Shown: positions 51,223-60,766, numbered from the stretch's first letter. The stretch: 64,000 bases of DNA from Rhodocyclales bacterium (GCA_026399475.1 JAPLQY010000076.1:1-64000), one strand, 5' to 3'. A program made the numbers and translations. The notes: generated by a model from the sequence alone, not told the origin.

Positions 51223-52674
51223 TTACAGAACTTCCGCCGCGTGATCGGCGAGCCGCGAGCGTTCGCCGCGTTGCAATGTAACGTGGCCCGAATGGGCCCA
51301 GCCCTTGAATCGATCCACCACGTAGGTCAGGCCTGAACTGCCTTCCGTGAGGTAGGGCGTGTCGATCTGCGCGATGTTGCCCAGGCAGACGACCTTGGTG
51401 CCCGGGCCGGCGCGGGTGATCAGGGTTTTCATCTGCTTCGGCGTCAGGTTCTGCGCCTCGTCGATGATCAGGAACTTGTTCATGAAGGTGCGGCCGCGCA
51501 TGAAGTTGAGCGACTTGATCTTGATCCGGCTGCGGATCAGGTCCATGGTGGCGGCGCGTCCCCAATCACCGCCATAGTTTCCGCCACTTGCGCCGGGCGC
51601 GCCGGCGGGCGTTTCGGCCGGCTTGTTGAGCACGTCCAGGTTGTCTTCCAGCGCGCCCATCCAGGGCGTCATTTTTTCCTCTTCGGTGCCGGGCAGGAAG
51701 CCGATGTCCTCGCCGACGGGGACCGTGACGCGGGTAATGATGATTTCGGCGAAGAGCTTGGTCTCCAGCGTCTGCGTCAGGGCCGCAGCCAGCGTCAGCA
51801 GCGTTTTGCCGGTGCCGGCCTGGCCGAGCAGGGTGACGAAGTCGATGTCGGGGTTCATCAGCAGGTTGAGCGCGAAGTTCTGTTCGCGGTTTCTTGCGGT
51901 AATGCCCCAGACAGCGTTCTTGGTGTGGCTGAAGTCGACCAGGGTCTCGAGTTCCGCGATCTTGCCGCTGCCAACTCTTACCCATGCCTGCAGGGGTTGC
52001 GGACCTTCCTGCCAGACGAATTCATTCACCAGCAGTTCGGGGCAGAGCGGGCCTTTGATGCGGTAATAGGTGCGGCTGTCCTTTTTCCAGGATTCCAGGC
52101 CCTTGCCGTGGCTGTCCCAGAAATCCGGCGGCAGTTCGCGGGTGCCGGTGTAGAGGAGATCGGTATCCTCCAGCACCTTGTCGTTGAAATAGTCCTGTGC
52201 TTCGAGGCCCAGCGCGCGGGCCTTGATGCGCATGTTGATGTCTTTGGTGACCAGGATCACCGGCCGCTTGGGGAACTTCTGGCCGAGATACATGACCACG
52301 CCGATGATCTGGTTGTCGGCCTTGGCGGTCGGCAGCGAACTCGGCAGGATGCCGTTGATGGCTTCGGTCTGCAGGAACAGGTGGCCGGTGGCCAGTTCAC
52401 GCGAGGGACCGGTGAGGTCGATGCCGTGCGCCATGTTGTGCTCGGCGCCGGTGACGATTTCGTCGAGCAGACGGCTGGTCTGGCGTGCATTGCGGGCGAC
52501 TTCCGACATGCCCTTCTTGTTGGCGTCGAGTTCCTCCAGCGTCATCATCGGCACGTAAATGTCGTGCTCTTCGAAACGAAAGAGGCTCAAGGGATCGTGC
52601 ATCAGCACATTGGTGTCGAGCACGAACAGTTTGGTGGCGGAACTCTTCGCAGTCTTGGCGCGCTTGGCGTTCAT
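51223..52674 (-). CDS. PIN-PhoH fusion ATPase (PhoH2 type)
   Basis: A 483-residue protein with an N-terminal PIN nuclease domain (LFVLDTNVLMHDP, acidic residues; VTKDINMRIKARALG) fused to a PhoH ATPase (Walker A GQAGTGKTLL, Walker B FLIIDEAQNL). Similar proteins unwind and cleave RNA. It is probably last in the arn-bcp transcript, 106 bases after bcp. Confidence 0.92.
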   Translation of the reverse strand: MNAKRAKTAKSSATKLFVLDTNVLMHDPLSLFRFEEHDIYVPMMTLEELDANKKGMSEVARNARQTSRLLDEIVTGAEHNMAHGIDLTGPSRELATGHLFLQTEAINGILPSSLPTAKADNQIIGVVMYLGQKFPKRPVILVTKDINMRIKARALGLEAQDYFNDKVLEDTDLLYTGTRELPPDFWDSHGKGLESWKKDSRTYYRIKGPLCPELLVNEFVWQEGPQPLQAWVRVGSGKIAELETLVDFSHTKNAVWGITARNREQNFALNLLMNPDIDFVTLLGQAGTGKTLLTLAAALTQTLETKLFAEIIITRVTVPVGEDIGFLPGTEEEKMTPWMGALEDNLDVLNKPAETPAGAPGASGGNYGGDWGRAATMDLIRSRIKIKSLNFMRGRTFMNKFLIIDEAQNLTPKQMKTLITRAGPGTKVVCLGNIAQIDTPYLTEGSSGLTYVVDRFKGWAHSGHVTLQRGERSRLADHAAEVL

Positions 52675-52780
52675 GAAAGCCTCAAGGCAGGGGTGGGCGA
52701 GATTGGATTGTGCTCACGATAGCCAGCCGACCCATTGGGGAAGACCGAAGGAAAGGCCCGAATCCGGGCCCTGTTCCGGA

Positions 52781-53272
52781 TTACAGCTCGCGCACGGCTT
52801 CGAGGACTGCGGCGGCGTTGCCGTCGGCCTTGGTCGAGCGCCATTCCCGACGCAGCATGCCGTTGGCGTCGATCAGGAAGGTGCTGCGCTCGATGCCGAG
52901 TACTTTCTTGCCGTACAGCATCTTGTTCTTCACCACGTCGAACATGCGGCAGAGCACGCCTTCGATGTCGGAAATCAGTTCGAAGGGCAGCCCGAGCTTG
53001 GCCTTGAAGCTTTCGTGCGACTTCAGTGCGTCGCGCGAGATGCCGACCACCACGCAGCCGGCCTTGACGAATTCGGCATGCAGGTCACGGAATTGCTGTG
53101 CCTGCGTGGTGCAACCGGGCGTGTTGTCCTTCGGGTAAAAATACAGCACCAAAGGCTTGCCGCGATGTGCGGCAAGCGTGAACTCGCCGCCCGTGGCGGG
53201 TACGATGAAATCGGGAACACGCAGTCCGATCGCAGAGGGGGCGGCGGGGTTGGATTTGAAAGTTTCGGTCAT
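52781..53272 (-). CDS. bcp: Thioredoxin-dependent peroxiredoxin (BCP/PrxQ)
   Basis: A 163-residue peroxiredoxin with the peroxidatic cysteine in NTPGCTTQA. The fold motif KPLVLYFYPKD precedes it. It reduces hydroperoxides. Its ATG overlaps the arnD stop by four bases, so it belongs to the arn transcript. Confidence 0.93.
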   Translation of the reverse strand: MTETFKSNPAAPSAIGLRVPDFIVPATGGEFTLAAHRGKPLVLYFYPKDNTPGCTTQAQQFRDLHAEFVKAGCVVVGISRDALKSHESFKAKLGLPFELISDIEGVLCRMFDVVKNKMLYGKKVLGIERSTFLIDANGMLRREWRSTKADGNAAAVLEAVREL

Positions 53273-54207
53273 GCAGCTTCCTTCCAGGTTGACAGAAATT
53301 CCTCGCCCTGCAGCATCAGGCGGCCTGCACGGCCGGGGATTTCGCCCCGGACCATTTCGTGGCGAGGCAGCAGCGCCGGGTCGAGCGCGTCGCGCATCCT
53401 GCCCAGCGATACCATTTCGTAGCCCTGTTCGCGCCAGCCTGTCAGCAGGCGCTCGAGGGTATCGCCGAACTTGAGACCTTCAAGTTCGGCATGCAGGGTA
53501 AATACGTGGTCGCAATTATGCGATCCAGTCGCAGTCTGCGCCGTGAGGCGCAGCAAGTGCAGGTGTACGTTGTCCGCCGTCAGGTCTCCCGTGCCGATCA
53601 GTTCGTCCAGTGTCGGCAGGGTCGTCGGCAGTTGCGGGCAGGAAACTATTTCCCCGTTCCAGACCGGAACGAAGGGATGTGTGCCGCGGCAGTCGGAACC
53701 CCAGCGGTAGCCCAGTCGCTGCGTCAGGCGCAGCGCATGCGCGTTCATCTGCCAGCCGGCAGCGCCGTGGCCGGGTGACTCGCTGCCGAAGATTTCGACA
53801 TAGCGCTCGTGAGCCCGCCGCATTTCGATTTCGGTCCAGGTGGCACCGGCTTTTTCGACGCCGTCCTGCCACTTGACGTGATCCCAGCAGTGGATCGCCG
53901 TTTCGAAGCCGGCCTCGCGCGTGGCGCGCATGATGCCGGCGCCGCGGCGACCGATGTCCGGGCCGGGCAGCAGGGTGCCATACATAAGGGTCTTGATGCC
54001 GTAGTGGGAAACCACCGAGGTGCGCTGCACCTTTTTCATGAATCCGGGGCGAAAGGCACGCTTGATGGCGCGGCCCGTGTGATCGGGGCCGAGCGAGAAG
54101 AGAAAACTCGCATCGGCGCGCTGGCGACGCAGAATCTCCACCAGCCGTGGCACGCCTTGCAGCGTGCCGCGCCAGGTATCGACATCGATTTTCAGGGCGA
54201 GCTTCAC
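53269..54207 (-). CDS. arnD: ArnD-like deformylase (polysaccharide deacetylase fold)
   Basis: A 312-residue deacetylase-fold protein that removes the formyl group from undecaprenyl-phosphate formyl-aminoarabinose. Metal-binding and catalytic parts are visible in LKIDVDTWRG, CWDHVKWQDG and GSHNCDHVFTLHAE. Its position, just after the ArnA decarboxylase gene, supports the assignment. Confidence 0.9.
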   Translation of the reverse strand: MKLALKIDVDTWRGTLQGVPRLVEILRRQRADASFLFSLGPDHTGRAIKRAFRPGFMKKVQRTSVVSHYGIKTLMYGTLLPGPDIGRRGAGIMRATREAGFETAIHCWDHVKWQDGVEKAGATWTEIEMRRAHERYVEIFGSESPGHGAAGWQMNAHALRLTQRLGYRWGSDCRGTHPFVPVWNGEIVSCPQLPTTLPTLDELIGTGDLTADNVHLHLLRLTAQTATGSHNCDHVFTLHAELEGLKFGDTLERLLTGWREQGYEMVSLGRMRDALDPALLPRHEMVRGEIPGRAGRLMLQGEEFLSTWKEAA

Positions 54208-54214
54208 GGGAAGC

Positions 54215-55258
54215 TCAGTCCATCAGCTTGCGAGCTTCAGCCACGTCATTGCGATAGGCCTCGAAAATGCCGCGCAGCGCGTCTTCAAAAACAACCTGCG
54301 GAGCCCAGTCGAGCTCACTCATGGTGTTGGTGATCTTGGGTACCCGGTGCTGCGTGTCCTGGTAGCCTTTGCCGTAATACTCGCCGGAGGTGGTTTCGAG
54401 AACCTTCACCTTGGCCACGCTCTCGGCGTACTCGGGGTACTGTTTGGCCAGGTCCAGCATCAGCGTGGCGAGTTCGCGGATCGAGTAGTTGTTCTTCGGG
54501 TTGCCGATGTTGTAGATCTTGCCGTCGGCGATGCCGTCCTTGTTCTCGATGATTTTCATCAGTGCATCGATGCCGTCGGAGACATAGGTGAAGGACCGTT
54601 TCTGGGCGCCGCCGTCGACCAGCTTGATCGGTTCGCCGCGCACGATGTGGCCGAGGAACTGGGTGATTACGCGGGAACTGCCTTCCTTCGGGGTATGGAT
54701 CGAATCGAGGCCCGGGCCGATCCAGTTGAAGGGGCGGAACAGCGTGTATTGCAGGCCTTCCTGCTGGCCATAGGCGTGGATCACGCGATCCATCATCTGC
54801 TTGGCGCAGGAATAGATCCAGCGCGGCTTGTTGATCGGACCCAGCACCAGATTCGAATTTTCCGGATCGAACTCCGGGTCCTGGCTCATGCCATAGACCT
54901 CGGAGGTCGATGGGAAGATCACGCGCTTCTTGTACTTGACCGCCTGGCGGATGATCGGCAGGTTGGCTTCGAAGTCGAGTTCGAAGACGCGCAGCGGCTC
55001 CTTGACATAGGTGGCCGGCGTGGCGATGGCGACCAATGGCAGGATCACGTCGCACTTCTTGACGTGGTACTCGATCCACTCCTTGTTGATCATGATGTCG
55101 CCTTCGAAGAAGTGAAAGCGCGGGTTCTGCATCAACTCGGTGACACGCTCGGAGTTCATGTCCATGCCATAAACCTCCCAGTCGGTAGTGTTCATGATGC
55201 GCTGGGAGAGGTGGTGGCCGATGAAGCCATTGACGCCGAGGATGAGTATCTTTTTCAT
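54215..55258 (-). CDS. arnA: UDP-glucuronate decarboxylase, stand-alone ArnA C-terminal domain
   Basis: A 347-residue SDR enzyme equal to the C-terminal half of E. coli ArnA, which oxidatively decarboxylates UDP-glucuronate. The NAD motif GVNGFIGHHL, the STSEVYGM segment and Tyr-x3-Lys (YSCAKQMMD) are present. A distal arginine lies in DTQHRVPKI. The ATG overlaps the formyltransferase stop by four bases. In enterobacteria both halves are one protein; here they are split. Confidence 0.9.
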   Translation of the reverse strand: MKKILILGVNGFIGHHLSQRIMNTTDWEVYGMDMNSERVTELMQNPRFHFFEGDIMINKEWIEYHVKKCDVILPLVAIATPATYVKEPLRVFELDFEANLPIIRQAVKYKKRVIFPSTSEVYGMSQDPEFDPENSNLVLGPINKPRWIYSCAKQMMDRVIHAYGQQEGLQYTLFRPFNWIGPGLDSIHTPKEGSSRVITQFLGHIVRGEPIKLVDGGAQKRSFTYVSDGIDALMKIIENKDGIADGKIYNIGNPKNNYSIRELATLMLDLAKQYPEYAESVAKVKVLETTSGEYYGKGYQDTQHRVPKITNTMSELDWAPQVVFEDALRGIFEAYRNDVAEARKLMD

Positions 55259-56193
55259 GACAGGGAGAGTGCCGAGGTTCCAAAAATTGCGTTGATCTGA
55301 TCGCTTGCTGATGTTGCAGGCAGCGGTAAACCCTCCAATTCTACCGCGAGCAGGCGCAAAAGCCTGCCGTCGCCGCATTCGGCATGGAGATGCCCGTTGC
55401 GTACGAACAGGGTGGGGTGACCGCCGTAGGGGCCGGTTTCATTCGTCGGATGCAGCGAGCGCAGCACTTTGAGGCGGCCTTTGGCTGTATCGGAAAAGGC
55501 CCCGGGGTAGGGGGGAGCCACGGCGCGAATCAGGTTATGCACGACCGCGGCGGGCCGAGTCCAGTCGATGCGACCGTCTTCGGCTTTGCGTCCGCCAAAG
55601 TAGCTGCCGGCGGCGAGGTCCTGCTGTCTTTCCAGCGCGCGGCCGGCCATCAAATCCGGGAGCACGTGGTCGAGCGCCATTTCGGCTGCCAGGGTGACCT
55701 TGCCGAACACCTCGAAGGCAGTGTCGTCCGGCAGGATCGGCACCGCCTGCTGCGCAACGATGCCCCCGGCGTCGGGCTTTTCCAGCATCCGGTGCAGGCT
55801 GGCCCCGGTTTCCCGCTCGCCGTTGATGACCGCCCAATTCACCGGCACGCGGCCGCGATACCGGGGCAGCAGCGAGCCGTGCATGTTCCAGGCGCCCTGT
55901 TTCGGCAGGGCCAGCAGCGGCGCTTTGAGCATCAGCCGGTAGTAGAAGGAGAACAGGAAGTCCGGTACCAGCGCGGCCAGTTCGGCGACCAGCGCAGGGT
56001 CGTTGGGGTCCTCCGGGGTGATGACAGATATATCGTGGCGCGCCGCAAGTTCGGCGACGCTGTCGAACCAGATGGTTTCCGTTGGACTATCCTTGTGCGT
56101 CACCACTCGCACCACATCCACCCCATGCGCCAGCAGTACGGACAGGCAGCGCACGCCTACGTTGTGGTAGGCAAAAACGATGGCCTTGCTCAC
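55255..56193 (-). CDS. arnA: UDP-aminoarabinose formyltransferase, stand-alone ArnA N-terminal domain
   Basis: A 312-residue formyltransferase matching the N-terminal half of E. coli ArnA. The catalytic Asn-x-His motif (AWNMHGSLLPRYRGR) and the Asp in MLEKPDAGG are visible. It formylates UDP-aminoarabinose using formyl-tetrahydrofolate. The start is a GTG whose GTGA overlaps the arnC stop by four bases. Confidence 0.9.
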   Translation of the reverse strand: MSKAIVFAYHNVGVRCLSVLLAHGVDVVRVVTHKDSPTETIWFDSVAELAARHDISVITPEDPNDPALVAELAALVPDFLFSFYYRLMLKAPLLALPKQGAWNMHGSLLPRYRGRVPVNWAVINGERETGASLHRMLEKPDAGGIVAQQAVPILPDDTAFEVFGKVTLAAEMALDHVLPDLMAGRALERQQDLAAGSYFGGRKAEDGRIDWTRPAAVVHNLIRAVAPPYPGAFSDTAKGRLKVLRSLHPTNETGPYGGHPTLFVRNGHLHAECGDGRLLRLLAVELEGLPLPATSASDQINAIFGTSALSLS

Positions 56194-57128
56194 TGCGTTT
56201 TTTCCAGAATCGCTTCGATCAGATAGCGCGGCCGGTGACGCACCTGGAGATAGATGCGGCCGATGTATTCGCCCAGCAGGCCAATGCCGAACAGTGCCAG
56301 GCCGATCAGGAAGAACATCAGTGCGAACAGGGTGAACAGGCCTTCGGCTTCCGGTCCGAGAATCAGGCGGCGCGCGATCAGCAGCACGAACAGCGCGGCC
56401 GAGCCGAGCGAAACGAGAATGCCGAGCATCGAGAACCACTGCAGCGGCACCAGCGAAAATCCGGTCATCAGGTCGAAGTTGAGGCGTATCAGGCTGTAGA
56501 GCGAGTACTTCGATTCTCCGGCAGCGCGTTCTTCATGTTCAACGACCACTTCGGCCGGGCTGCGGGCGAAGGTATAGGCCAGCGCCGGAATGAAGGTGGC
56601 GACTTCCTTGCAACTGTTGATGGCACTCACCACGCCGCGCGAATAGGCGCGCAGCATGTTGCCCTGGTCGGTGATCTTGATGCGGGTGATCTTCTCGCGC
56701 AGCCGGTTCATCGCCTTCGAGGCCCAGGTTCGGAACAGGCTGTCCTGCCGTTTGCGGCGGATGCTGCCGACATAGTCGTGGCCTTCGTGCATCTTGGCGA
56801 CCAGCTTGCCGATTTCCTCGGGCGGGTTCTGCAGGTCGGCATCCAGCGTGATGACGATCTCGCCGCGGCAGTGCTCGAAGCCGGCCATGATCGCCATGTG
56901 CTGGCCTGCGTTGGCAGAAAACAGGATGACGCGGGTGACGTCGGGCCTCGCCTCGAACTGCTGGCGCAGGATCGCCGCCGAGCGGTCTCGGCTGCCGTCG
57001 TTGACAAAGACGACTTCGTAAGTCTCGCCCAGCGCGTCGAGCGCCGGATAGAGGCGGGCGAAAAGCGCGGCGAGAGTGGCTTCCTCGTTATAGACAGGAA
57101 TGACAATGGACAGGTTCGGTGTACTCAT
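56190..57128 (-). CDS. arnC: ArnC-like undecaprenyl-phosphate glycosyltransferase
   Basis: A 312-residue family 2 glycosyltransferase that moves formyl-aminoarabinose to undecaprenyl phosphate. The N-terminal part holds LSIVIPVYNEEATL and the metal-binding DADLQNPPEEI. Two C-terminal transmembrane helices follow (MLGILVSLGSAALFVLLI; FFLIGLALFGIGLLGEYIGR). The ATG overlaps the arnB stop. Confidence 0.92.
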   Translation of the reverse strand: MSTPNLSIVIPVYNEEATLAALFARLYPALDALGETYEVVFVNDGSRDRSAAILRQQFEARPDVTRVILFSANAGQHMAIMAGFEHCRGEIVITLDADLQNPPEEIGKLVAKMHEGHDYVGSIRRKRQDSLFRTWASKAMNRLREKITRIKITDQGNMLRAYSRGVVSAINSCKEVATFIPALAYTFARSPAEVVVEHEERAAGESKYSLYSLIRLNFDLMTGFSLVPLQWFSMLGILVSLGSAALFVLLIARRLILGPEAEGLFTLFALMFFLIGLALFGIGLLGEYIGRIYLQVRHRPRYLIEAILEKTQ

Positions 57129-58243
57129 GCGATCTCCGACAGGCTTGCTTTCAGCGCTGTGCATACGCGGTCAGTGTCGCCATCCAGCATGGCGGGAAAC
57201 AGCGGCAGTGTCACGGTCGCCGCGCCGATGCGCTCGGCATGGGGGAAGTCGCCTTCCCTGAAACCCAGCGCGCGATAGAGTGAGAACAGGTGCAGCGCCG
57301 GGTAATGCACGCCGACGCCGATGCCTTTTTCCTTCATCGCTGCGATGAATCGGCCGCGATCTGTGCCGGCCGGCAGCAGGACCTGGAACATGTGCCAGTT
57401 GCTGTTGGCAAAATCCGCGACCGGCAATTCAAGTCCGAGCGCCGGATCGATGCGTGCGAAATAACCCCGCGCGAGTTCGCGACGGCGGGCGGTGAAGGTT
57501 TCGATGTGCTTCATCTGGCCGAGGCCGATGGTGGCCGCGATGTCGGTCAGGTTGAATTTGCCGCCCAGTACATCGACATCCATGCCGCCGTCGGGAAAGC
57601 GCCGCACTCCCTGCAGGCGCAGGCGTTCGCATAAACCGGGATCGATGTCGGCCGGCAGCACCAGGGCGCCGCCTTCGGAAGTAGTCAGGTTCTTGTTGGC
57701 GTGGAAGCTGAAGGAGACGAAATCCCCTGTGCTGCCGATGCGGTTGCCCTGCCACGAGGCACCGAACGCCTGCGCGGCATCTTCGATCACGCGCAGACCG
57801 TGCTTGTGGGCGATGGCATAAAGCCGGTCGCGATCCACTGGGAGGCCCGCGAGGTCAACCGGGATGACGGCTTTGGTCTGCGGCGTGATGGCGGCTTCCA
57901 TCTGGTCAAGATCGAAATTGCGCGTGACGGGATCGACGTCGACCAGAACCGGCCTTGCACCGACCTCCAGAATCACATTGGCAGTAGCGACCCAGGTCAG
58001 CGGCGTTGTAATCACCGTATCGCCGGCGCTGACTCCTGCCAGGCGCAGCGCGACTTCCAGAGTCGCGGTACCTGAATTGAAGGCGCGCACCGTGCGCCCG
58101 CCGCAATACTCGGACAGGGCCGCCTCGAAGGCCAGCACCTTGGGACCGCTGGTAATCCAGCCGGAACGCAGCACGTTGGCTACCTCGGCGATGGTCTCCT
58201 CGTCGATCGACGGACGGGTGAAGGGGAGGAACGGGGCAGTCAT
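57125..58243 (-). CDS. arnB: ArnB-like PLP aminotransferase
   Basis: A 372-residue DegT/DnrJ/EryC1-type aminotransferase. The PLP lysine is in FSFHANKNLTTSEGG. It makes UDP-aminoarabinose from the UDP-4-keto sugar. Start at ATG 58243, with GGGGAGGA-like purines upstream in the operon. The stop overlaps the arnC start (ATGA). Confidence 0.92.
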   Translation of the reverse strand: MTAPFLPFTRPSIDEETIAEVANVLRSGWITSGPKVLAFEAALSEYCGGRTVRAFNSGTATLEVALRLAGVSAGDTVITTPLTWVATANVILEVGARPVLVDVDPVTRNFDLDQMEAAITPQTKAVIPVDLAGLPVDRDRLYAIAHKHGLRVIEDAAQAFGASWQGNRIGSTGDFVSFSFHANKNLTTSEGGALVLPADIDPGLCERLRLQGVRRFPDGGMDVDVLGGKFNLTDIAATIGLGQMKHIETFTARRRELARGYFARIDPALGLELPVADFANSNWHMFQVLLPAGTDRGRFIAAMKEKGIGVGVHYPALHLFSLYRALGFREGDFPHAERIGAATVTLPLFPAMLDGDTDRVCTALKASLSEIA

Positions 58244-58611
58244 GACCTGGCGACGAGAAACACACCGACCACAATGAAGCCGATGCCCAGCAGCTTCTGT
58301 GCCGCCAGTGCTTCGCCGAACCATTGCCAGGCGACGAAGGCATTGATCACGTAGCCGATCGACAGCATCGGGTAGGCGATGGACACGGGAACGCGGGACA
58401 GCGCCATGATCCAGACCACCAGGCTCACTGCATAGCAGGCCATGCCGCCCATGATGAAAGGCTGGAAGGCCAGTTTGAGACCAATGGGCAGAATATTGTC
58501 GGCATGAAATTCGAAATGCCCGACCGCGTTGGTACCGGCTTTCAGGAACAGTTGCGCAGCGGCGTTCAGCAGCACACCGGTGAGGATCAGGGAAAAGCTG
58601 ATGGCGTTCAT
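58240..58611 (-). CDS. ArnE/ArnF-like small EamA-type flippase subunit
   Basis: A 123-residue four-helix membrane protein of the EamA/SMR type (LILTGVLLNAAAQLFLKAG; WQWFGEALAAQKLLGIGF). E. coli uses an ArnE-ArnF pair to flip the lipid-linked sugar; here only one such gene is seen, so it may act as a homodimer. It overlaps both neighbours by four bases. Confidence 0.82.
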   Translation of the reverse strand: MNAISFSLILTGVLLNAAAQLFLKAGTNAVGHFEFHADNILPIGLKLAFQPFIMGGMACYAVSLVVWIMALSRVPVSIAYPMLSIGYVINAFVAWQWFGEALAAQKLLGIGFIVVGVFLVARS

Positions 58612-60398
58612 GGCTTGGCTCTGGCGCAGGGCCGTCCCAAGCCGGGGCCGTTCTTCAACGCGGACGCCGCGCCAGGCGCGGTGGAACAATCGTCACCCCC
58701 GCCCTCGGGGCGGGGGCTGGGGGGTGGGCTTTTGCGGACAATGACGCGGCGTGTGTCGCGGACGACTTCGGTCATGGGCAATCCTTTCTTGTTCAGTTCC
58801 TGCCAGGTGGTCGGTGACATCAGCGCCCAGGCGACGGGTACCGCGTTCCAGGTCTGCTCGAAGCCGGCGAGGTCCGGGATGAACTTCTGCGGCTCCTGAT
58901 CGATGCCGAAGCCCAGTTCGTCACGATAGGCAACCATGGTGGTGGTGCGCTTCAAGTAGAACTGCAGGCTCTGATCGTAGGTATCCACGCTGAAAAATGG
59001 CGCGTCTTGCGGCACTTGCGAGCGAATTGCCGCGGCCACGTCGTGTGCCGAATTGACCGAGCCCAGACTGTCGTGACCCAGCAGGAAGCCCTGACCGAAG
59101 GCGAAGCCGCCGAAGGCAAGCGCGAAAATGGCCGCCACGCTGCGCCCCTGTCGTCCCAGCCAGAAGGCCGCAAGGCCGCCGAGCAGCAAGGCAGCGGATC
59201 CTGCATACAGCCAGGGTTGATACGCCTCATAGAGCGCGGCCGGAACCTTTTCGCTGGCAAGGCCGGTGACATAAGGCACGAGGATCAGGCCGGCGCCGCC
59301 GATGACGACGGCAGGCAGGGCATGCCATTCGATGCGGCGGGAAGTGGCATAGCCTGCCAGATGCAGGCCGGTCAGCGCGGCGAGCGCCGGAAAAATCGGC
59401 AGGATGTAAGAGGCCAGCTTGGAACCGGAGGCAGAAAAGAAGATGAAGACCAGCACAGCCCAGATCAGCAGGAAGCGCTGCGGCTGGAAACGGCGGCCCG
59501 CTTCGCGCCGGAAGCCGGCCGCAAGGCCTGGCAGCAGGCTGCTGAGCCACGGCAGCATGCCGAGCAGCAGAATGGGTATGAAATACCACATCGGCTGGTA
59601 GCGGCCGTGGGCCTTGGTCAGGAATCGCTGGAAATGCTCGTGGATGAAAAAGAAATGGGCGAACTCCGGATTCGCCAGCGATACCGCAATGAACCAGGGT
59701 GCGGTGATGGCCAGCAGGATCAGCAGGCCGCGCAGCGGGCGGATGCGCAGAATGAAGGTCCAGTCTCGCTGCCACAGGGCGTACACGACGACAGTGGCCG
59801 CCGGCAGCACCAGCCCGATCAGGCCCTTGGAGAGTATCGCAAACGCCAGCAGCACCCAGGCGGCGTCCGTCCAGCGCCGGCTTTCATGCGAATCGTCACG
59901 CAAGCTCGCGCCGTCGCGTTGTCCCAGGCAAATGGCGAACACGGCGCTGGCCAGAAAGAAGCTGACGCCCATGTCCAGCGTATTGACGTGGCCGATCACG
60001 TTCCACAGCACGCTGCCGGCCAGTACTGCGCCGGCGATCAATCCGGCCTGCAATCCAAACAGCCTTGCCGTGGCGAATGCCGTGGCGAGCACGCCGACAA
60101 ATCCGGTCAGCGCCGGCCAGAGTCGCGCGGTCCAGTGATGCTCGCCAAACACTGTGAAAGCGGTGGCCGTGGCCCAGTATTGCAGCGCCGGTTTTTCGAA
60201 ATACTTGATGCCGTTCAGGCGCGGTGTCAGCCAATCGCCCGTGACCACCATCTCGCGCGGGATTTCTGCATAGCGGCCTTCGTCGGGGTTGATCAGGCGC
60301 CGCTGCTCCAGCGTGCCGAACCAGGCCAGGGCGAAGATCAGCAGCAGCGCGAGCAATGGTCCGCGACGCAGTTCGCGCAGTTCTCTCACATCGCGCAT
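58608..60398 (-). CDS. arnT: ArnT-like lipid A aminoarabinose transferase
   Basis: A 596-residue GT83-type membrane glycosyltransferase with about twelve helices. The N-terminal catalytic loop NPDEGRYAEIPREMV and the FEKPALQYW motif are typical of ArnT. It transfers aminoarabinose to lipid A on the periplasmic face, which lowers the negative charge and gives polymyxin resistance. The last 45 residues are a low-complexity tail encoded partly by an inserted palindromic repeat. Confidence 0.88.
   Translation of the reverse strand: MRDVRELRELRRGPLLALLLIFALAWFGTLEQRRLINPDEGRYAEIPREMVVTGDWLTPRLNGIKYFEKPALQYWATATAFTVFGEHHWTARLWPALTGFVGVLATAFATARLFGLQAGLIAGAVLAGSVLWNVIGHVNTLDMGVSFFLASAVFAICLGQRDGASLRDDSHESRRWTDAAWVLLAFAILSKGLIGLVLPAATVVVYALWQRDWTFILRIRPLRGLLILLAITAPWFIAVSLANPEFAHFFFIHEHFQRFLTKAHGRYQPMWYFIPILLLGMLPWLSSLLPGLAAGFRREAGRRFQPQRFLLIWAVLVFIFFSASGSKLASYILPIFPALAALTGLHLAGYATSRRIEWHALPAVVIGGAGLILVPYVTGLASEKVPAALYEAYQPWLYAGSAALLLGGLAAFWLGRQGRSVAAIFALAFGGFAFGQGFLLGHDSLGSVNSAHDVAAAIRSQVPQDAPFFSVDTYDQSLQFYLKRTTTMVAYRDELGFGIDQEPQKFIPDLAGFEQTWNAVPVAWALMSPTTWQELNKKGLPMTEVVRDTRRVIVRKSPPPSPRPEGGGDDCSTAPGAASALKNGPGLGRPCARAKP
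58696..58716. repeat. GC palindromic element inside the 3' end of arnT
   Basis: CCCCCGCCC (58696-58704) and GGGCGGGGG (58708-58716) form a perfect stem with a three-base loop. Flanks match the copy at 8294-8311 in reversed orientation. It encodes the Pro/Gly-rich tail PPPSPRPEGGG of ArnT. Confidence 0.8.
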
Positions 60399-60766
60399 TC
60401 GATGATCAGTGCGGCCGCCACATCACGTCCTTCGGCCATGAGGACGTTGTAGGTGCGGCAGGCGGCATGGCTGTCCATTACTTCGACGCCGATGCGTCGT
60501 TCGATCAGTGGCCGTAACAGGGCAGGGGCCGGGAAACGCTGGCGCGGCCCGGTGCCGAGCAGGACAATGGGGCAGTTGAGGGCGGCAATCGCCTGCAGGT
60601 CGGATTCAGTCAGATCACCGACCGAAGCCGGGGGCCAGTCTTCGATCAGGCGCTGCGGAGTCAGGAGGAAGCTTTTCGTCAGGCGGCGACCATTCACGGC
60701 GATGTGCTCGGCATCGTAGGCGGTGATCGCAAGCAAACCGGCGGTGACAGGGGAATGCAGCTTCAT
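60386..60766 (-). CDS. Mth938-like domain protein (DUF498)
   Basis: A 126-residue Mth938/NDUFAF3-like protein, recognised by the motif LLGTGPRQRFP and EVMDSHAACRTYNVLMAEGR. The bacterial function is unknown. It overlaps the arnT start by 13 bases and heads the arn transcript, which may only reflect a shared promoter. Confidence 0.85.
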   Translation of the reverse strand: MKLHSPVTAGLLAITAYDAEHIAVNGRRLTKSFLLTPQRLIEDWPPASVGDLTESDLQAIAALNCPIVLLGTGPRQRFPAPALLRPLIERRIGVEVMDSHAACRTYNVLMAEGRDVAAALIIECAM

